Assembly (NCBI RefSeq): GCF_000069785.1
Contig: NC_010528.1
Coordinates: 496,001-560,000, forward strand
Direction: 5' to 3'
Length of the DNA: 64,000 bases
From: Cupriavidus taiwanensis LMG 19424
Lineage (GTDB): Bacteria; Pseudomonadota; Gammaproteobacteria; Burkholderiales; Burkholderiaceae
How positions within the stretch are numbered: position 1 is the first letter of the stretch; each line of letters begins with the position of its first letter. A model generated the notes under the pieces. The model did not search any database, had not been told where the DNA came from, and saw nothing but the letters and a program-made list of their open reading frames with translations. This document shows positions 25,283 through 34,941 of the stretch, one piece after another. The translations under genes were made by a program, and so were the position numbers.

Positions 25283-27106
25283 ATGCCAAAACACCCATCG
25301 CTTCGCAGCTCTGCCGCATGTGGCCGTGGCGCCGTGGCGGATGCCGTCCCTGCCGGTTCCGCGTCACATCGCGGCGCTGCCAGCCACTGCCGCGCCGGCG
25401 GCGCCTGGGCGCCCTGGCGGCGGCCGCTGGCGGCGTTGCTGGCGCTGACCTTCGCGGCACCGGCCTGGCCTCAGGGTACGCCGCGCACGGCGACCGCGCC
25501 AGCGGCGCCGGTGGCCGCGCCGCGCGCGCCGGCGCCGGCCACGTCGGGCGAAGCGGCCGACCAGGTCTACGACAACCTGAACCGCAGCGTGAAGGCGGGC
25601 CAGAAGTCAGAGTTCGGGCTGCGCACCAACAACGCCGTGGTCGAGGCGGGCGGCGTGCAGTTGCCGGACCTCGGCGACCCCTCCACCGCCGCGCTGTCGC
25701 CCGACATGGAAAAACGCCTGGGCGACCGCATCATGCGCGATATCCGGCGCGATCCGCTGTACGTGCCCGATCCGCTGCTGTCCGACTACCTGAATGCGCT
25801 CGGTTACCGGCTGGTGCAGGCGGCGCGGCGCCAGAGCATCTCGGGCTCGACCGGCGGCGGCACCTTCGCCACTGGCTTCGACCTGTTCGCGGTGCGCGAC
25901 CGCAGCATCAACGCCTTTGCGCTGCCCGGCGGCTATATCGGCGTGCACACCGGGCTGCTGGTGCAGTCCGATACCGAGTCCGAGCTGGCCTCGGTGCTGG
26001 GCCACGAAATCGGCCACGTGATGCAGCGGCATATCGCGCGCGGCATCACCCAGCAAGACCAGTCGATGTGGATCGCGCTGGCGTCGATGGTGCTGGCCGG
26101 GCTGGCCGCCACGCGCAGCCCGGATGCGGCGGCGGCGCTGGCGATGGGCGGGCAGGGCGCCGCCATCGCCAACCAGCTGTCGTTCTCGCGCGGCGCGGAG
26201 CGAGAGGCCGACCGGGTCGGCTTCCAGATCCTGACCGCAGCGGGTTTCGATCCGCAAGGGATGCCCGATTTCTTCATGCGGTTGCAGCGCGCCTCGGGCA
26301 CCGCCGAGAACTCAGTGCCGTCCTATGTGCGCACCCACCCGCTGACCTCCGAACGTATCGCGGACATGCAGGACCGCGTGAGCCATGCCAGCCAGCGCAA
26401 GGTGCCGAACACGCCCGAGTACGAATTCGCGCGCATGCGCGCCCGCGTGATCCAGGAAGCGTCGCCGAGCGACCTGCAGAACCTGCGCGCCGCGCTGCGC
26501 ACGCAACTGGCCGGGGCGTCGGCGCTGCGCGCGCCGGCGGTGCACTATGCGCTGGCCTTCGTCGAGCAGCGCCTGCGCCGCTATCCGGCCGCCGAACAGG
26601 AGCTGGCCGAAGCCCGCCGCCTGTATGGCACCATCCCCGGCGCCAGCTCGGGCAGCCCGATGCTGGACGTGATGGCGGTGGAGCTGGCGCGCGCGCAGGG
26701 CCGCGTGCCCGAGGCGCTGTCGCAGGCCAATGCCTCGATGAAGGCCTTCCCGCTGTCGCACGCGGTGGCGGTGGCCTATGCCGAGACCCTGATCGGCGCC
26801 GGCCGCCATGAGGAAGCCGTGCGCTTCCTGCGCGAGCGCACGCGCCAGGAAACCGGCCGCAGCGAATGGTGGGAGATGCTGGCGCGCGCCTACGCGGGCC
26901 AGGGCAAGCGCCTGCAGCAACACCAGGCGCTGGCCGAGAAGTATGCGATGGACGGCGCCTACCAGGCCGCCATCGAGCAGCTGCAGATCGCGCGCAAGGC
27001 CGGCGACGGCGATTTCTATACGCTGTCCGAGGTCGATGCGCGCCTGCACCAGCTCGAGCGCCAGTATCGCGAGGACAAGCAGGACAACAAGGGCATGCCG
27101 AACTGA
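25283..27106 (+). CDS. M48 family metalloprotease with TPR tail (BepA/YfgC-like)
   Basis: Periplasmic zinc protease and chaperone of 607 residues. After a long positively charged N-terminus and a hydrophobic export segment ([18 protein letters not shown]), the M48 domain shows [10 protein letters not shown] (H241, E242, H245) and the third-ligand region [10 protein letters not shown]. The C-terminal third is built of TPR-like helices ([20 protein letters not shown] and following). This is the BepA architecture, which in E. coli assists LptD and BAM assembly and degrades stalled outer-membrane proteins. E. coli BepA is about 490 residues; the extra length is mostly an Ala/Pro-rich N-terminal linker. 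Confidence 0.9.
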
Positions 27107-27125
27107 GGTTCGAGGTTGGTGCGGC

Positions 27126-27716
27126 TCAGCCGGCCGGCGCCGCCGGCTCGCGCACGAAGCCGAAGCGCTTCGGCACCTCGCTCTCGGCAATCGGCTCGAT
27201 CGCCAGGTCGCGGCCATCGTGGTGGAACACGCCCAGGTCGGCGCCGCAGGCTTCGCCATGCCAGGTGCTGGCGCCGCTGAACTGCTCCAGGTCGTGGTCG
27301 TGCAGCAGCGCGGCCTGCAGCGCCGGCGCGGTGTCCGCGGCCATGCCGGCGACGCTGCCGGCCAGTACCACGTTGCCGTGCTCGTCGGCAAAGCAGGCCT
27401 GCAGCGTGAAGGATTGCCCCGTGGTGGTCTGCAGCGCGCCCTGGTGGAGCCGCACGATCCACGGCGCGTAGCCCAGCGCGACGAACACCCGCTGCGGCCC
27501 GTTCTGGAAATACCAGCAGCCGCGCTCGTCGCACTGGTAGTTGCGCTCGATAAAGCCGATCAGCGCTTCATGGCGGATGGGGTCGCCCGAGAGCCCGTGC
27601 TGCTGGGCATACTCATTGCGCAGCCGCCACTGCCCGCGGCGGTCCAGCGTGAGCCAGCCATAGACATTGGGCACGTTGGGCCAGCGTGCCATGGCCTGCC
27701 TGACGATGTCGTCCAT
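27126..27716 (-). CDS. Conserved protein of unknown function, DUF type
   Basis: Protein of 196 residues beginning MDDIVRQAMARWPNVPNVYGW. The middle reads as a beta-rich domain with QWRLRNEYAQQ, CWYFQNGPQRVFVALGYAPW and an acidic-basic C-terminal region ending VPKRFGFVREP. No signal peptide or membrane helix. I recognise it as a family conserved in Burkholderiaceae, usually beside the YheT-type hydrolase as here (36-base gap), but cannot name its Pfam number with certainty or its function. Confidence 0.75.
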   Translation of the reverse strand: MDDIVRQAMARWPNVPNVYGWLTLDRRGQWRLRNEYAQQHGLSGDPIRHEALIGFIERNYQCDERGCWYFQNGPQRVFVALGYAPWIVRLHQGALQTTTGQSFTLQACFADEHGNVVLAGSVAGMAADTAPALQAALLHDHDLEQFSGASTWHGEACGADLGVFHHDGRDLAIEPIAESEVPKRFGFVREPAAPAG

Positions 27717-27752
27717 CTCTGTCTCCCCGGCGGGCTTGGGAAGATGCCCGCC

Positions 27753-28832
27753 TTACATCATGCTGTCGAAGAATTGCAGGATCCGCGCCGGCAGCCACTC
27801 GATATGGCCGCCGAAGCGCCCGTCGGCCTGCAGCGGCATATGCCGGCGCCAGCCCGCGGGCGGCGTCATGAAGCCGACATGGCCCCCGTGCTCGGGCTGT
27901 TCCAGCCAGACCTGCGGGCTGGCGTCGGCGGGGCCGGGCAGGTGCCGCGCCGGCAGGAACGGATCGTTGCGCGCGTTGAGCACCAGCGTGGGCACGGCGA
28001 TGTCGCGCAGTACGGGTTTGCTGGCGGCGCGGCGCCAGTAGTCGTCGGTATCGGCAAAGCCGTGCAGCGGCGCGGTGACGACGTTGTCGAAGGCGTACAG
28101 GTCGCGGCTGGCCAGCATCGTGTCGCGGTCGAACAGGCCCGGGAACTGCTCCAGCTTGGCCAGCGACTTGCGCTTGAGCGTCTGCAGGAACATGCGGGTG
28201 TAGACCAGGTTGAAGCCAGCCGACAGCGCCGCGCCGCCGGCGGCCAGGTCCAGCGGCGCGGAAATCGCCGCCGCCGCATGCACGTGGCCGGCAGTGCTGC
28301 CGTCTTCGCCCAGCATGCGCAGCAAGGCGTTGCCGCCCAGCGAGATGCCCACCACCAGCAGCTTGCGCCCGCCGGCGCAGTGGTGCTGGCGCATGCGCTC
28401 GAGCACCCAGCGGATCTCGGCCGAATCGCCCGAGTGGTAGAAGCGCGGCGCCAGGTTGAGTTCGCCGGAGCAGCCGCGGAAATGCGGGATCACGCCCTGC
28501 CAGCCGCGCAGCGACAGCGCATGCATCAGCGCTTGCGCGTAGTGGCTGCCGGAGTCGCCCTCGAGGCCGTGGAACATCACCACCAGCGGCGTGTCCGCCT
28601 GCACCGGGTGGGTGGTCCAGTCGAGGTCGATGAAGTCCTGGTCGGGCGTGGCCCAGCGTTCGCGGTGAAAGCGCACGCGCGGCGGGCGGCGCGAAAAGCG
28701 CGCGGGAATGATGGTCTGCGCGTGGCCCCCGCGTAGCCACCACGGCATCGGCAGGCTCGCGCAATAGCCCTGCGCCGGGGCGGCGGCGTCCTGGACGGCT
28801 TGCGGCAGGCGGTGGTGCGGAAGCTGCGTCAT
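27753..28832 (-). CDS. YheT-type alpha/beta hydrolase
   Basis: Hydrolase of 359 residues of the YheT/ABHD family. It has the family region LPMPWWLRGGHAQTIIPARF, an oxyanion-side VMFHGLEGDSGS, the nucleophile elbow GISLGGNALL, the acid in NARNDPFLP and the histidine in EHGGHVGFM. Substrate is not known; relatives act on lipid or ester substrates. The ATG of MTQLPHH was chosen because sequence before it is not family-like. It follows the SnoaL-like gene by 41 bases in the minus-strand row. Confidence 0.9.
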   Translation of the reverse strand: MTQLPHHRLPQAVQDAAAPAQGYCASLPMPWWLRGGHAQTIIPARFSRRPPRVRFHRERWATPDQDFIDLDWTTHPVQADTPLVVMFHGLEGDSGSHYAQALMHALSLRGWQGVIPHFRGCSGELNLAPRFYHSGDSAEIRWVLERMRQHHCAGGRKLLVVGISLGGNALLRMLGEDGSTAGHVHAAAAISAPLDLAAGGAALSAGFNLVYTRMFLQTLKRKSLAKLEQFPGLFDRDTMLASRDLYAFDNVVTAPLHGFADTDDYWRRAASKPVLRDIAVPTLVLNARNDPFLPARHLPGPADASPQVWLEQPEHGGHVGFMTPPAGWRRHMPLQADGRFGGHIEWLPARILQFFDSMM

Positions 28833-28873
28833 GCCGGCGATGTGGTAGCAACGGCCGCTGCGCGGCCGCGGTT

Positions 28874-29314
28874 TCAGTGCAATGCCTGGCCCGGCGTGGC
28901 GGCCACGGCGGCAACCTGCACCGCGTTGGCGGGGCTGCAGTGGATGTGGGCCAGGCGCCAGCCTTCGTGGTTCTGCATCAGCACGTAGGTGGTGTGCACA
29001 TACAGGTCGGCCTCGACGCGGTCGCTGCCGAAGCGCAAGGCCTCGGTCACGTCGAAGATCGACACGGCCATCGATGCATGGCTGCTGGTCTCGATGGCGT
29101 CGACCAGCACCGGCTGCTCTTCCAGCAGTTGCGAGAAGGCCTGGCGCAGCTGTTCGTGGCCGATCAGGCGCTGCCCGTCGGGCAGCACGCAGGTGATCGA
29201 GTCTTCGTCCAGCCACAGGCGCAGCGCGCCTTCGGCGTCGCGCAGCTTCAGCGCTTCGCGAAAGGCGTCGACGATGTCTTCGGCGGAATCGAACAGGCGG
29301 GCAAAGCGAGGCAT
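28874..29314 (-). CDS. SnoaL/ketosteroid-isomerase-like (NTF2 fold) protein
   Basis: Small cytoplasmic protein of 146 residues. The pattern DIVDAFREALKLRDAEGALRL then LWLDEDSITCVLPDGQRLIG then a strand-rich half ending WRLAHIHCSP is that of the NTF2/SnoaL-like fold. Such folds serve as isomerases, hydrolases or binding proteins; no catalytic call is possible. It lies between waaF and the YheT-type hydrolase in one run of genes with 31- and 41-base gaps. Confidence 0.75.
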   Translation of the reverse strand: MPRFARLFDSAEDIVDAFREALKLRDAEGALRLWLDEDSITCVLPDGQRLIGHEQLRQAFSQLLEEQPVLVDAIETSSHASMAVSIFDVTEALRFGSDRVEADLYVHTTYVLMQNHEGWRLAHIHCSPANAVQVAAVAATPGQALH

Positions 29315-29345
29315 GGTGGCAATGGACGTGGCAAGGGCAGGGAAG

Positions 29346-30368
29346 TCAGGGCCGGTGCAGCAGCTTGCGCAGCTCGACGAAGACCATTTCCGGTTCGATC
29401 TCTTTCAGGCAGCGCAGGTGCCCCAGCGGGCACTCGCGCTTGAAGCACGGACTGCACTCGAGCTGCAGCCACATGATACTCGCTGCCTGTGACAGCGGCG
29501 GTGTGTGGCGCGGATCGCTCGATCCATACACCGCCACTTGCGGCCGGCCCAGCGCCGCGGTCACGTGCATCAGGCCCGAATCGTTGCAGACCGCGGCTTC
29601 GGACAGCGCCAGCAGGTCGACCGCGTCGTCGAGCGAGGTCTGGCCGCACAGGTTGCGCACGAAGGGGGCCTCGCTGACGATCTCCGCGGCGATCTCGGCA
29701 TCCTTGGCCGAGCCCAGCGTGATCATCTGCGCGTACGGGTAGGAGCGCCGCAGCATCTGCGCCAGCCTGGCGAAATGGGCCGCGGGCCAGCGCTTGGCCG
29801 GGCCGAATTCGGCGCCCGGGCAGAACGCGATCACGCGCGTGTGCGGGGCGAGGCCGAAGCGCTCGGCGGTGGCGGCCACGCGCGCCGGGTCCACGCGCAG
29901 GCGCGGCTCGGTCAGGTTCTCGGGCAGGCGCGCGCCGGGCTTGAGCGCCAGGCGGGCGTAGTGCTCCACCATCGGCGGGCGGTGGTCGCGCGGCGGATTG
30001 GCGTGGCGCACGTTGAGCATGCCGAAGCGCGCTTCGCCGCGGTAGCCGATGCGCAGCGGAATGCCCGCCAGCCACGGGATCAGCGCCGACTTGAGCGAGT
30101 TCGGCAGCACGTAGGCCAGGTCATAGCCTTCGTTCTTCAGCTGCTGCGCGAACATCAGCCGCGCCGACAGCTGCAGCTTGCCGTGCGCAAGGTCCGACGG
30201 GAACACGCGGCCGATTTCCGGCATGCGCGCGAGCACCGGCGCGACCCACTTGGGCGCGAGGGCGTCGATGACCAGGCGCGGATGGCGCGCCTTGAGCAGC
30301 GCGAACAGCGGCTGCGCCATCAGGGCGTCGCCGATCCAGTTGGGGGCGATGACGAGGGCTTTCTTCAT
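29346..30368 (-). CDS. waaF: ADP-heptose:LPS heptosyltransferase II
   Basis: Inner-core lipopolysaccharide glycosyltransferase of family 9, 340 residues, adding the second heptose. It starts MKKALVIAPNWIGDALMAQP, has the acceptor region VLPNSLKSALIPWLAGIPLRIGYRG, the donor-binding FCPGAEFGPAKRWP, and DSGLMHVTAALGRPQVAVYG near the C-terminus, plus a Cys-rich CSPCFKRECPLGHLRC typical of WaaF. The ATG of MKKAL was chosen; eight extra residues are open upstream. It starts a run on the minus strand after the zinc-finger gene. Confidence 0.95.
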   Translation of the reverse strand: MKKALVIAPNWIGDALMAQPLFALLKARHPRLVIDALAPKWVAPVLARMPEIGRVFPSDLAHGKLQLSARLMFAQQLKNEGYDLAYVLPNSLKSALIPWLAGIPLRIGYRGEARFGMLNVRHANPPRDHRPPMVEHYARLALKPGARLPENLTEPRLRVDPARVAATAERFGLAPHTRVIAFCPGAEFGPAKRWPAAHFARLAQMLRRSYPYAQMITLGSAKDAEIAAEIVSEAPFVRNLCGQTSLDDAVDLLALSEAAVCNDSGLMHVTAALGRPQVAVYGSSDPRHTPPLSQAASIMWLQLECSPCFKRECPLGHLRCLKEIEPEMVFVELRKLLHRP

Positions 30369-30486
30369 GGAAGGGGCGCAAGGAGCCGGCACCGGCGCAG
30401 CGGCGCGGACGCCGCCAACGCCAACGCTCCGGGGCGCCTGAGGGCGGCCCGGAGCGTCAGGATGGTGCGATGGCAGGCGGCTCGGG

Positions 30487-30681
30487 TCAGTGGTGGCCCT
30501 TCAGCACGGTGCCCGGCTTGAGCTTGTACACGGTGCCGCAGTAGGGGCACTTGGCTTCGCCGGTGTCCGCCACGTCCAGGAACACGCGCGGATGGTAGTT
30601 CCATGCCGGGGTGTTGGCGGTCGGGCAGTGCAGCGGAATGTCTTCGGCGCCGATTTCGATGATGGTCGCGGTTTGCGTCAT
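30487..30681 (-). CDS. CHCC zinc-finger protein (NDUFS6-like domain)
   Basis: Protein of 64 residues with a full zf-CHCC domain: HCPTAN, a conserved HPRVFL histidine, and CPYCGTVYKL. The same domain is found in mitochondrial complex I subunit NDUFS6; in proteobacteria it is a small free-standing protein often between ilvE and waaF, as here. A zinc-binding role is clear from the ligands; the process it serves is not. Confidence 0.88.
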   Translation of the reverse strand: MTQTATIIEIGAEDIPLHCPTANTPAWNYHPRVFLDVADTGEAKCPYCGTVYKLKPGTVLKGHH

Positions 30682-30776
30682 GGTGTTGCAGGGAATAAAA
30701 CTTATTGTTCGTCAAAACAAGGGCCGTGCAGCGCCCGCGCGGGCGGGCGACTGGCACGCGGGCAGCCGGCCGGTGC

Positions 30777-31697
30777 TCAGACCGACGTCAGCCACTTCTT
30801 GTACTTTTCGTCGGTGCCGCCGACGGCGGCAAAGAACGCATCCTGGATCTGCCTGGTCACGGGGCCGCGGCGGCCTTCGCCGATGATGCGGTCGTCCAGC
30901 TCGCGGATCGGCGTGACTTCGGCGGCGGTGCCGGTGAAGAAGGCTTCGTCGGCGCAGTACATCTCGTCGCGGGTGATGCGCTTCTCGCGCACCTCGATGC
31001 CCAGGTCGCGCGCGATGGTGAGGGTGGCGTCGCGGGTGATGCCGTCCAGGCATGAGGCCAGGTCCGGGGTGTAGATCACGCCGTTGCGCACGATGAAGAC
31101 GTTCTCGCCCGAGCCTTCGCTGACGTAGCCGTCGGTGTCGAGCAGCAGCGCTTCGTCGTAGCCCAGGCCGGTGGCCTCCTGGTTGGCCAGGATCGAGTTG
31201 ATGTAGTAGCCGCTGGCCTTGGCGCGCACCAGCGACACGTTGACGTGATGGCGGGTGAACGACGAGGTCTTCACGCGGATGCCGCGCTCCATGCCTTCCT
31301 CGCCCAGGTAGGCGCCCCACGGCCACGCGGCGATGGCGACATGGATGGTGTTGCCCTTGGCCGAGACGCCCAGCTTTTCCGAGCCGATCCACACGATCGG
31401 GCGGATGTAGCAGGATTCCAGGTTGTTGGCGCGCACCACCTCGCGCGTGGCGGCTTCCAGCGTGGCCTCGTCGAACGGCATGGCCATCTGGAAGATCTTG
31501 GCGGAATTGAACAGGCGGCGGGTGTGTTCCTTCAGGCGGAAGATGGCGGTGCCTTCGGGGGTCTTGTAGGCGCGCACGCCCTCGAACACGCCCATGCCGT
31601 AGTGCAGCGTATGCGTCAGCACGTGGATCTTGGCGTCGCGCCATTCGATCAGCTTGCCATCCATCCAAATCTTGCCGTCGCGATCCGCCATCGACAT
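30777..31697 (-). CDS. ilvE: Branched-chain amino acid aminotransferase
   Basis: PLP enzyme of fold type IV, 306 residues, making leucine, isoleucine and valine from their keto acids. Visible are GMGVFEGVRAYKT at the start, the PLP lysine K160 (VRAKASGYYINS), EGSGENVFIVRNG and the GTAAEVTPI cofactor-phosphate loop. AGGGAG lies seven bases before the ATG. First gene of the minus-strand row with the zinc-finger protein 95 bases downstream. Confidence 0.95.
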   Translation of the reverse strand: MSMADRDGKIWMDGKLIEWRDAKIHVLTHTLHYGMGVFEGVRAYKTPEGTAIFRLKEHTRRLFNSAKIFQMAMPFDEATLEAATREVVRANNLESCYIRPIVWIGSEKLGVSAKGNTIHVAIAAWPWGAYLGEEGMERGIRVKTSSFTRHHVNVSLVRAKASGYYINSILANQEATGLGYDEALLLDTDGYVSEGSGENVFIVRNGVIYTPDLASCLDGITRDATLTIARDLGIEVREKRITRDEMYCADEAFFTGTAAEVTPIRELDDRIIGEGRRGPVTRQIQDAFFAAVGGTDEKYKKWLTSV

Positions 31698-31830
31698 GTC
31701 TGTTCTCCCTGCGCCGTGGATATAGCAAAAACGATATTGTAAGCCCCGGGGGCATGGGTCACAACGCGGCGCGGGCGCCGCGGCGGTCTAGAATGCCTCT
31801 TTTTGTGGCGATTCCGTTCAGTTGGCCGCT

Positions 31831-31913
31831 CGTCGTTCCCGCGCAGGCGGGAACCCAGCGTCTTTGTCAGTTACTGGATAAGTCACTGGATTCCCGCCTG
31901 CGCGGGAATGACG
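31831..31913. repeat. Dispersed bipartite palindromic repeat, copy 2
   Basis: Two GCGGGAA hairpins in opposite orientation, CGTCGTTCCCGC at the left and GCGGGAATGACG at the right. The core differs from other copies (TTGTCAGTTACTGGATAAGTCACTGG). It lies between ilvE and the SNF2 gene, ending 34 bases before the SNF2 start. Confidence 0.85.
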
Positions 31914-31947
31914 GTTGGGTTGAACCCTCGTTCCATCGGATCATGCT

Positions 31948-34941
31948 GTGCCCCTGACCACACACAACGCCTCCAAATCGCCGCCCGAGTCAGCGTCCAA
32001 TGAATCGCCGCCGGCCGACTGGCAGCAGGCGCTGGAAGCGCTGCGTGCCCTCGCCGGCACCGATCCCGCCGCGGGCGCGGCCGGGCCCGCGCGGCGCCTG
32101 CTGTGGGCGCTGACGCTGGACGCCGACGGCGCGCCCGGCACGATCGAGCCGCTGGAGCAGGTGCGCGGCGCGAAGGGCTGGGGCAAGCCCAGGCCGGTGC
32201 CGCTGGCGCGGATCGCCGAGGACGACCGGCTCGAACCCTGGGATGCACGCGTGGCGCGCGCCATCCGCCGCGACGCCTCGCACAACCGGCGCTACGTGCT
32301 CGACCGCGCCATGGCGGTCATGGCGCTGGCCGGGCACCCGGGCGTGGTGCTGGCCCACGCGCCAACCCAGACGCTGGAGGTGGTCGAGGACGCGCCCGCG
32401 CTGGAGGCGGTGCGCAGCGCCGGCCGCTACGTGCTGCGCCTGTTCCCGCCGGTGCGCGAGGCGCCGGCGCTGGAGGCGCTGCTGCCCGCCGCCGCGCGGC
32501 AGGAGGCCGAGGCGCTGCGCCAGCTCACGCTGCTGCGCGACGGCCCGCACCGGCTGCGGCTGATCCGCTATACCCCGGCCCAGTTCGAGGCCGCGCGGCT
32601 GATCGGCAACGGCCTGGCGATTCCCGAGGAAGGCCATGCCCGGCTCGACCAGACCCTGCGCGCGCTGGCCGGCCAGTTCCAGGTCCAGGCCGATGCCGCC
32701 GCCGGCTCGCGCACGGTCGAGGCCGAGCCGCGCCTGCGTGCCGAAGTGGCGCCGGTGGGGCGCGGCATCTCGCTGCGGCTTGTGGTGACACCGCTGGGCC
32801 CGCTGGGGCCGCGGCTGGCACCTGGCGCGGGGCGCGAGCGGCTGATGGCCGCGGTGCGCGGCGAGACCCTGTCCACCCAACGCGACCTCGACGCCGAGCT
32901 GGCCAGCGTGGCCGAAGTCTTCGCCGCGCTACCGCAGCTGGTGGCGCTGTCGCCGCCGGGCGGCGAGTACACCTGGTCTCTGGACGATCCCGAAGACGCG
33001 CTCGCGGTGGTCGAGGCGCTGCCGTCGCTGCCCGCCGTGCAGGCGGTCGAATGGCCGCGCGGCAAGGCGCTGCGCGTGCTGCCGGCCGACCTGCCGCAGC
33101 TGGGGGTGCAGATCGAGAGCCGCGGTGCGTGGTACAGGCTGGCGGGCGAGCTGCGCGTGGCCGAAGGGCTGGTGCTGGAACTGGGCAAGCTGATCGACTG
33201 GACTGCCGGCCATGCCGGGCGCTTCGTGCCGATCGGGCAGGGTGTCTACGTGGCGCTGACGCAGGTGCTGCGCGGCCGGCTGCGCGACCTGGCCGGCGTG
33301 GGCGAGCGGGTGCCTGACGGCATCCGCGTACCGCAGATGGCCACGCCATGGCTGGACGACGTGCTCGCCGGCGCGGGTGTCGATCCCGACGCGCATTTCC
33401 GCGCGCGCATCGCCCGGCTGCGCGCCGCGCGCGAGGCCGAGATCGCGCTGCCGGCCACGCTCGCGGCCGAGCTGCGCCCCTACCAGGAAGCGGGCTACCG
33501 CTGGGCCATGACGCTGGCCGCCTCGGGCCTCGGCGCCTGCCTGGCCGACGACATGGGCCTGGGCAAGACGCTGCAGGCGCTGGCCGTGCTGGTCGCGCGC
33601 GCCGGCGGCGGCGCGGCGCTGGTGATCGCGCCGACCTCGGTGTGCGGCAACTGGGCCGCCGAGGCGCGGCGCTTCGCGCCCACCCTCAACGTCCACGTCT
33701 ATGCCGAGGGCGAGCGCGACGCGCTGCTGGCGCAGGCCGGGGCGCATGACCTGGTGATCGTCTCGTACACGCTGCTGCAGCAGGCCAGCCAGGAATTCTG
33801 CGCGCGCGAATGGCATACCGTGGTGGCCGACGAGGCCCAGGCCTTCAAGAACGCGGTCACGCGGCGGGCGCAGGCGATGTTCGCGCTGCCGTCGGGCTTC
33901 CGCATGGCGCTGACGGGCACCCCGGTGGAGAACCGGCTGGCCGAGCTGTGGTCGGTGATGCGGTTCTGCAATCCGGGGCTGCTGGGCTCTCTGGCCCGCT
34001 TCAACGAGCATTTTGCCAACCCGATCGAACGCGCCGGCAGCCGCGAGGCGCGCCTGCGGCTGCGCCGCATGATCGCGCCATTCGTGCTGCGCCGGACCAA
34101 GGCGCAGGTGCTGGACGAGCTGCCGCCGCGTACCGAACTGGTCATCCGGGTCGAGCCCGGGCCGGTGGAAGCCGCGCACTACGAGGCGTTGCGCCGCCAG
34201 GCCCAGACCGAGGCCGAGGCCGCGCTGGCACGCCTGGATGCAGCGCGCAAGGCCACCCGCGATGCGCCTGCCGGCGCCCGGGTGCCGGCGCAGGCCCAGC
34301 ACCAGGTGCGCCTGCACGTGCTGGCGCAGCTGATGCGGCTGCGCCGCGCGGCGTGCGATCCGCGCCTGGTCACGCCGGAAGTGGCCGCCCAGCTGAGCGA
34401 CCAGGGCGGCGAAGGCGCCAAGGTGCGCGCCTTCGTCGAACTGGCCAGCGGGCTGGCCGCCAGCGGCCACAAGACCCTGGTGTTCAGCCAGTTCGTCGAT
34501 TTCCTGCAGCTGCTGCGCCAGGGACTGGAGCGCGCCGGGCTGGCGCTGCAATACCTGGATGGCGCCACGCCCGCGGCCGAGCGCACGCGCCGCGTGGCCG
34601 CGTTCCAGGCGGGCGAGGGCGATGTGTTCCTGATCAGCCTGAAGGCCGGCGGCTTCGGCCTGAACCTGACCGCGGCCGACTACGTCATCGTCGCCGACCC
34701 CTGGTGGAACCCCGCCGCCGAAGACCAGGCCATGGGCCGCGCGCACCGCATCGGCCAGCGGCGCCCGGTCACGGTGTACCGGCTGATCAATGCCGGCACC
34801 ATCGAGGAGCGCATTGTCGAGCTGCATCGCGACAAGCGCGCGCTGGCCGATGGCCTGCTGGAGGCCGACGACGATCACGCCGCGGGCACCGGCGCGCCGC
34901 TGCCGGATGTGGACGAGCTGGTGGGGCTGCTGCGGCGCTGA
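31948..34941 (+). CDS. SNF2-family DEAD/DEAH helicase-like ATPase
   Basis: Large SF2 protein of 997 residues. The C-terminal half (from about residue 510) is a complete SNF2 motor: RPYQEAGYRWAMTLAASGLG, Walker A DDMGLGKT (K540), TSVCGNW, Walker B DEAQ (628-631), LTGTPVENRLAELWSVM, then KTLVFSQFVDFLQLL, SLKAGGFGLNLT and MGRAHRIGQRRPV. The first 500 residues are a long acidic/Arg mix without a domain I recognise; a zinc-binding SWIM region found in many relatives is not seen. It uses a GTG start in a poor context directly after a repeat, so the true N-terminus is uncertain. DNA-dependent ATPase role is inferred. Confidence 0.88.
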   Translation: MPLTTHNASKSPPESASNESPPADWQQALEALRALAGTDPAAGAAGPARRLLWALTLDADGAPGTIEPLEQVRGAKGWGKPRPVPLARIAEDDRLEPWDARVARAIRRDASHNRRYVLDRAMAVMALAGHPGVVLAHAPTQTLEVVEDAPALEAVRSAGRYVLRLFPPVREAPALEALLPAAARQEAEALRQLTLLRDGPHRLRLIRYTPAQFEAARLIGNGLAIPEEGHARLDQTLRALAGQFQVQADAAAGSRTVEAEPRLRAEVAPVGRGISLRLVVTPLGPLGPRLAPGAGRERLMAAVRGETLSTQRDLDAELASVAEVFAALPQLVALSPPGGEYTWSLDDPEDALAVVEALPSLPAVQAVEWPRGKALRVLPADLPQLGVQIESRGAWYRLAGELRVAEGLVLELGKLIDWTAGHAGRFVPIGQGVYVALTQVLRGRLRDLAGVGERVPDGIRVPQMATPWLDDVLAGAGVDPDAHFRARIARLRAAREAEIALPATLAAELRPYQEAGYRWAMTLAASGLGACLADDMGLGKTLQALAVLVARAGGGAALVIAPTSVCGNWAAEARRFAPTLNVHVYAEGERDALLAQAGAHDLVIVSYTLLQQASQEFCAREWHTVVADEAQAFKNAVTRRAQAMFALPSGFRMALTGTPVENRLAELWSVMRFCNPGLLGSLARFNEHFANPIERAGSREARLRLRRMIAPFVLRRTKAQVLDELPPRTELVIRVEPGPVEAAHYEALRRQAQTEAEAALARLDAARKATRDAPAGARVPAQAQHQVRLHVLAQLMRLRRAACDPRLVTPEVAAQLSDQGGEGAKVRAFVELASGLAASGHKTLVFSQFVDFLQLLRQGLERAGLALQYLDGATPAAERTRRVAAFQAGEGDVFLISLKAGGFGLNLTAADYVIVADPWWNPAAEDQAMGRAHRIGQRRPVTVYRLINAGTIEERIVELHRDKRALADGLLEADDDHAAGTGAPLPDVDELVGLLRR

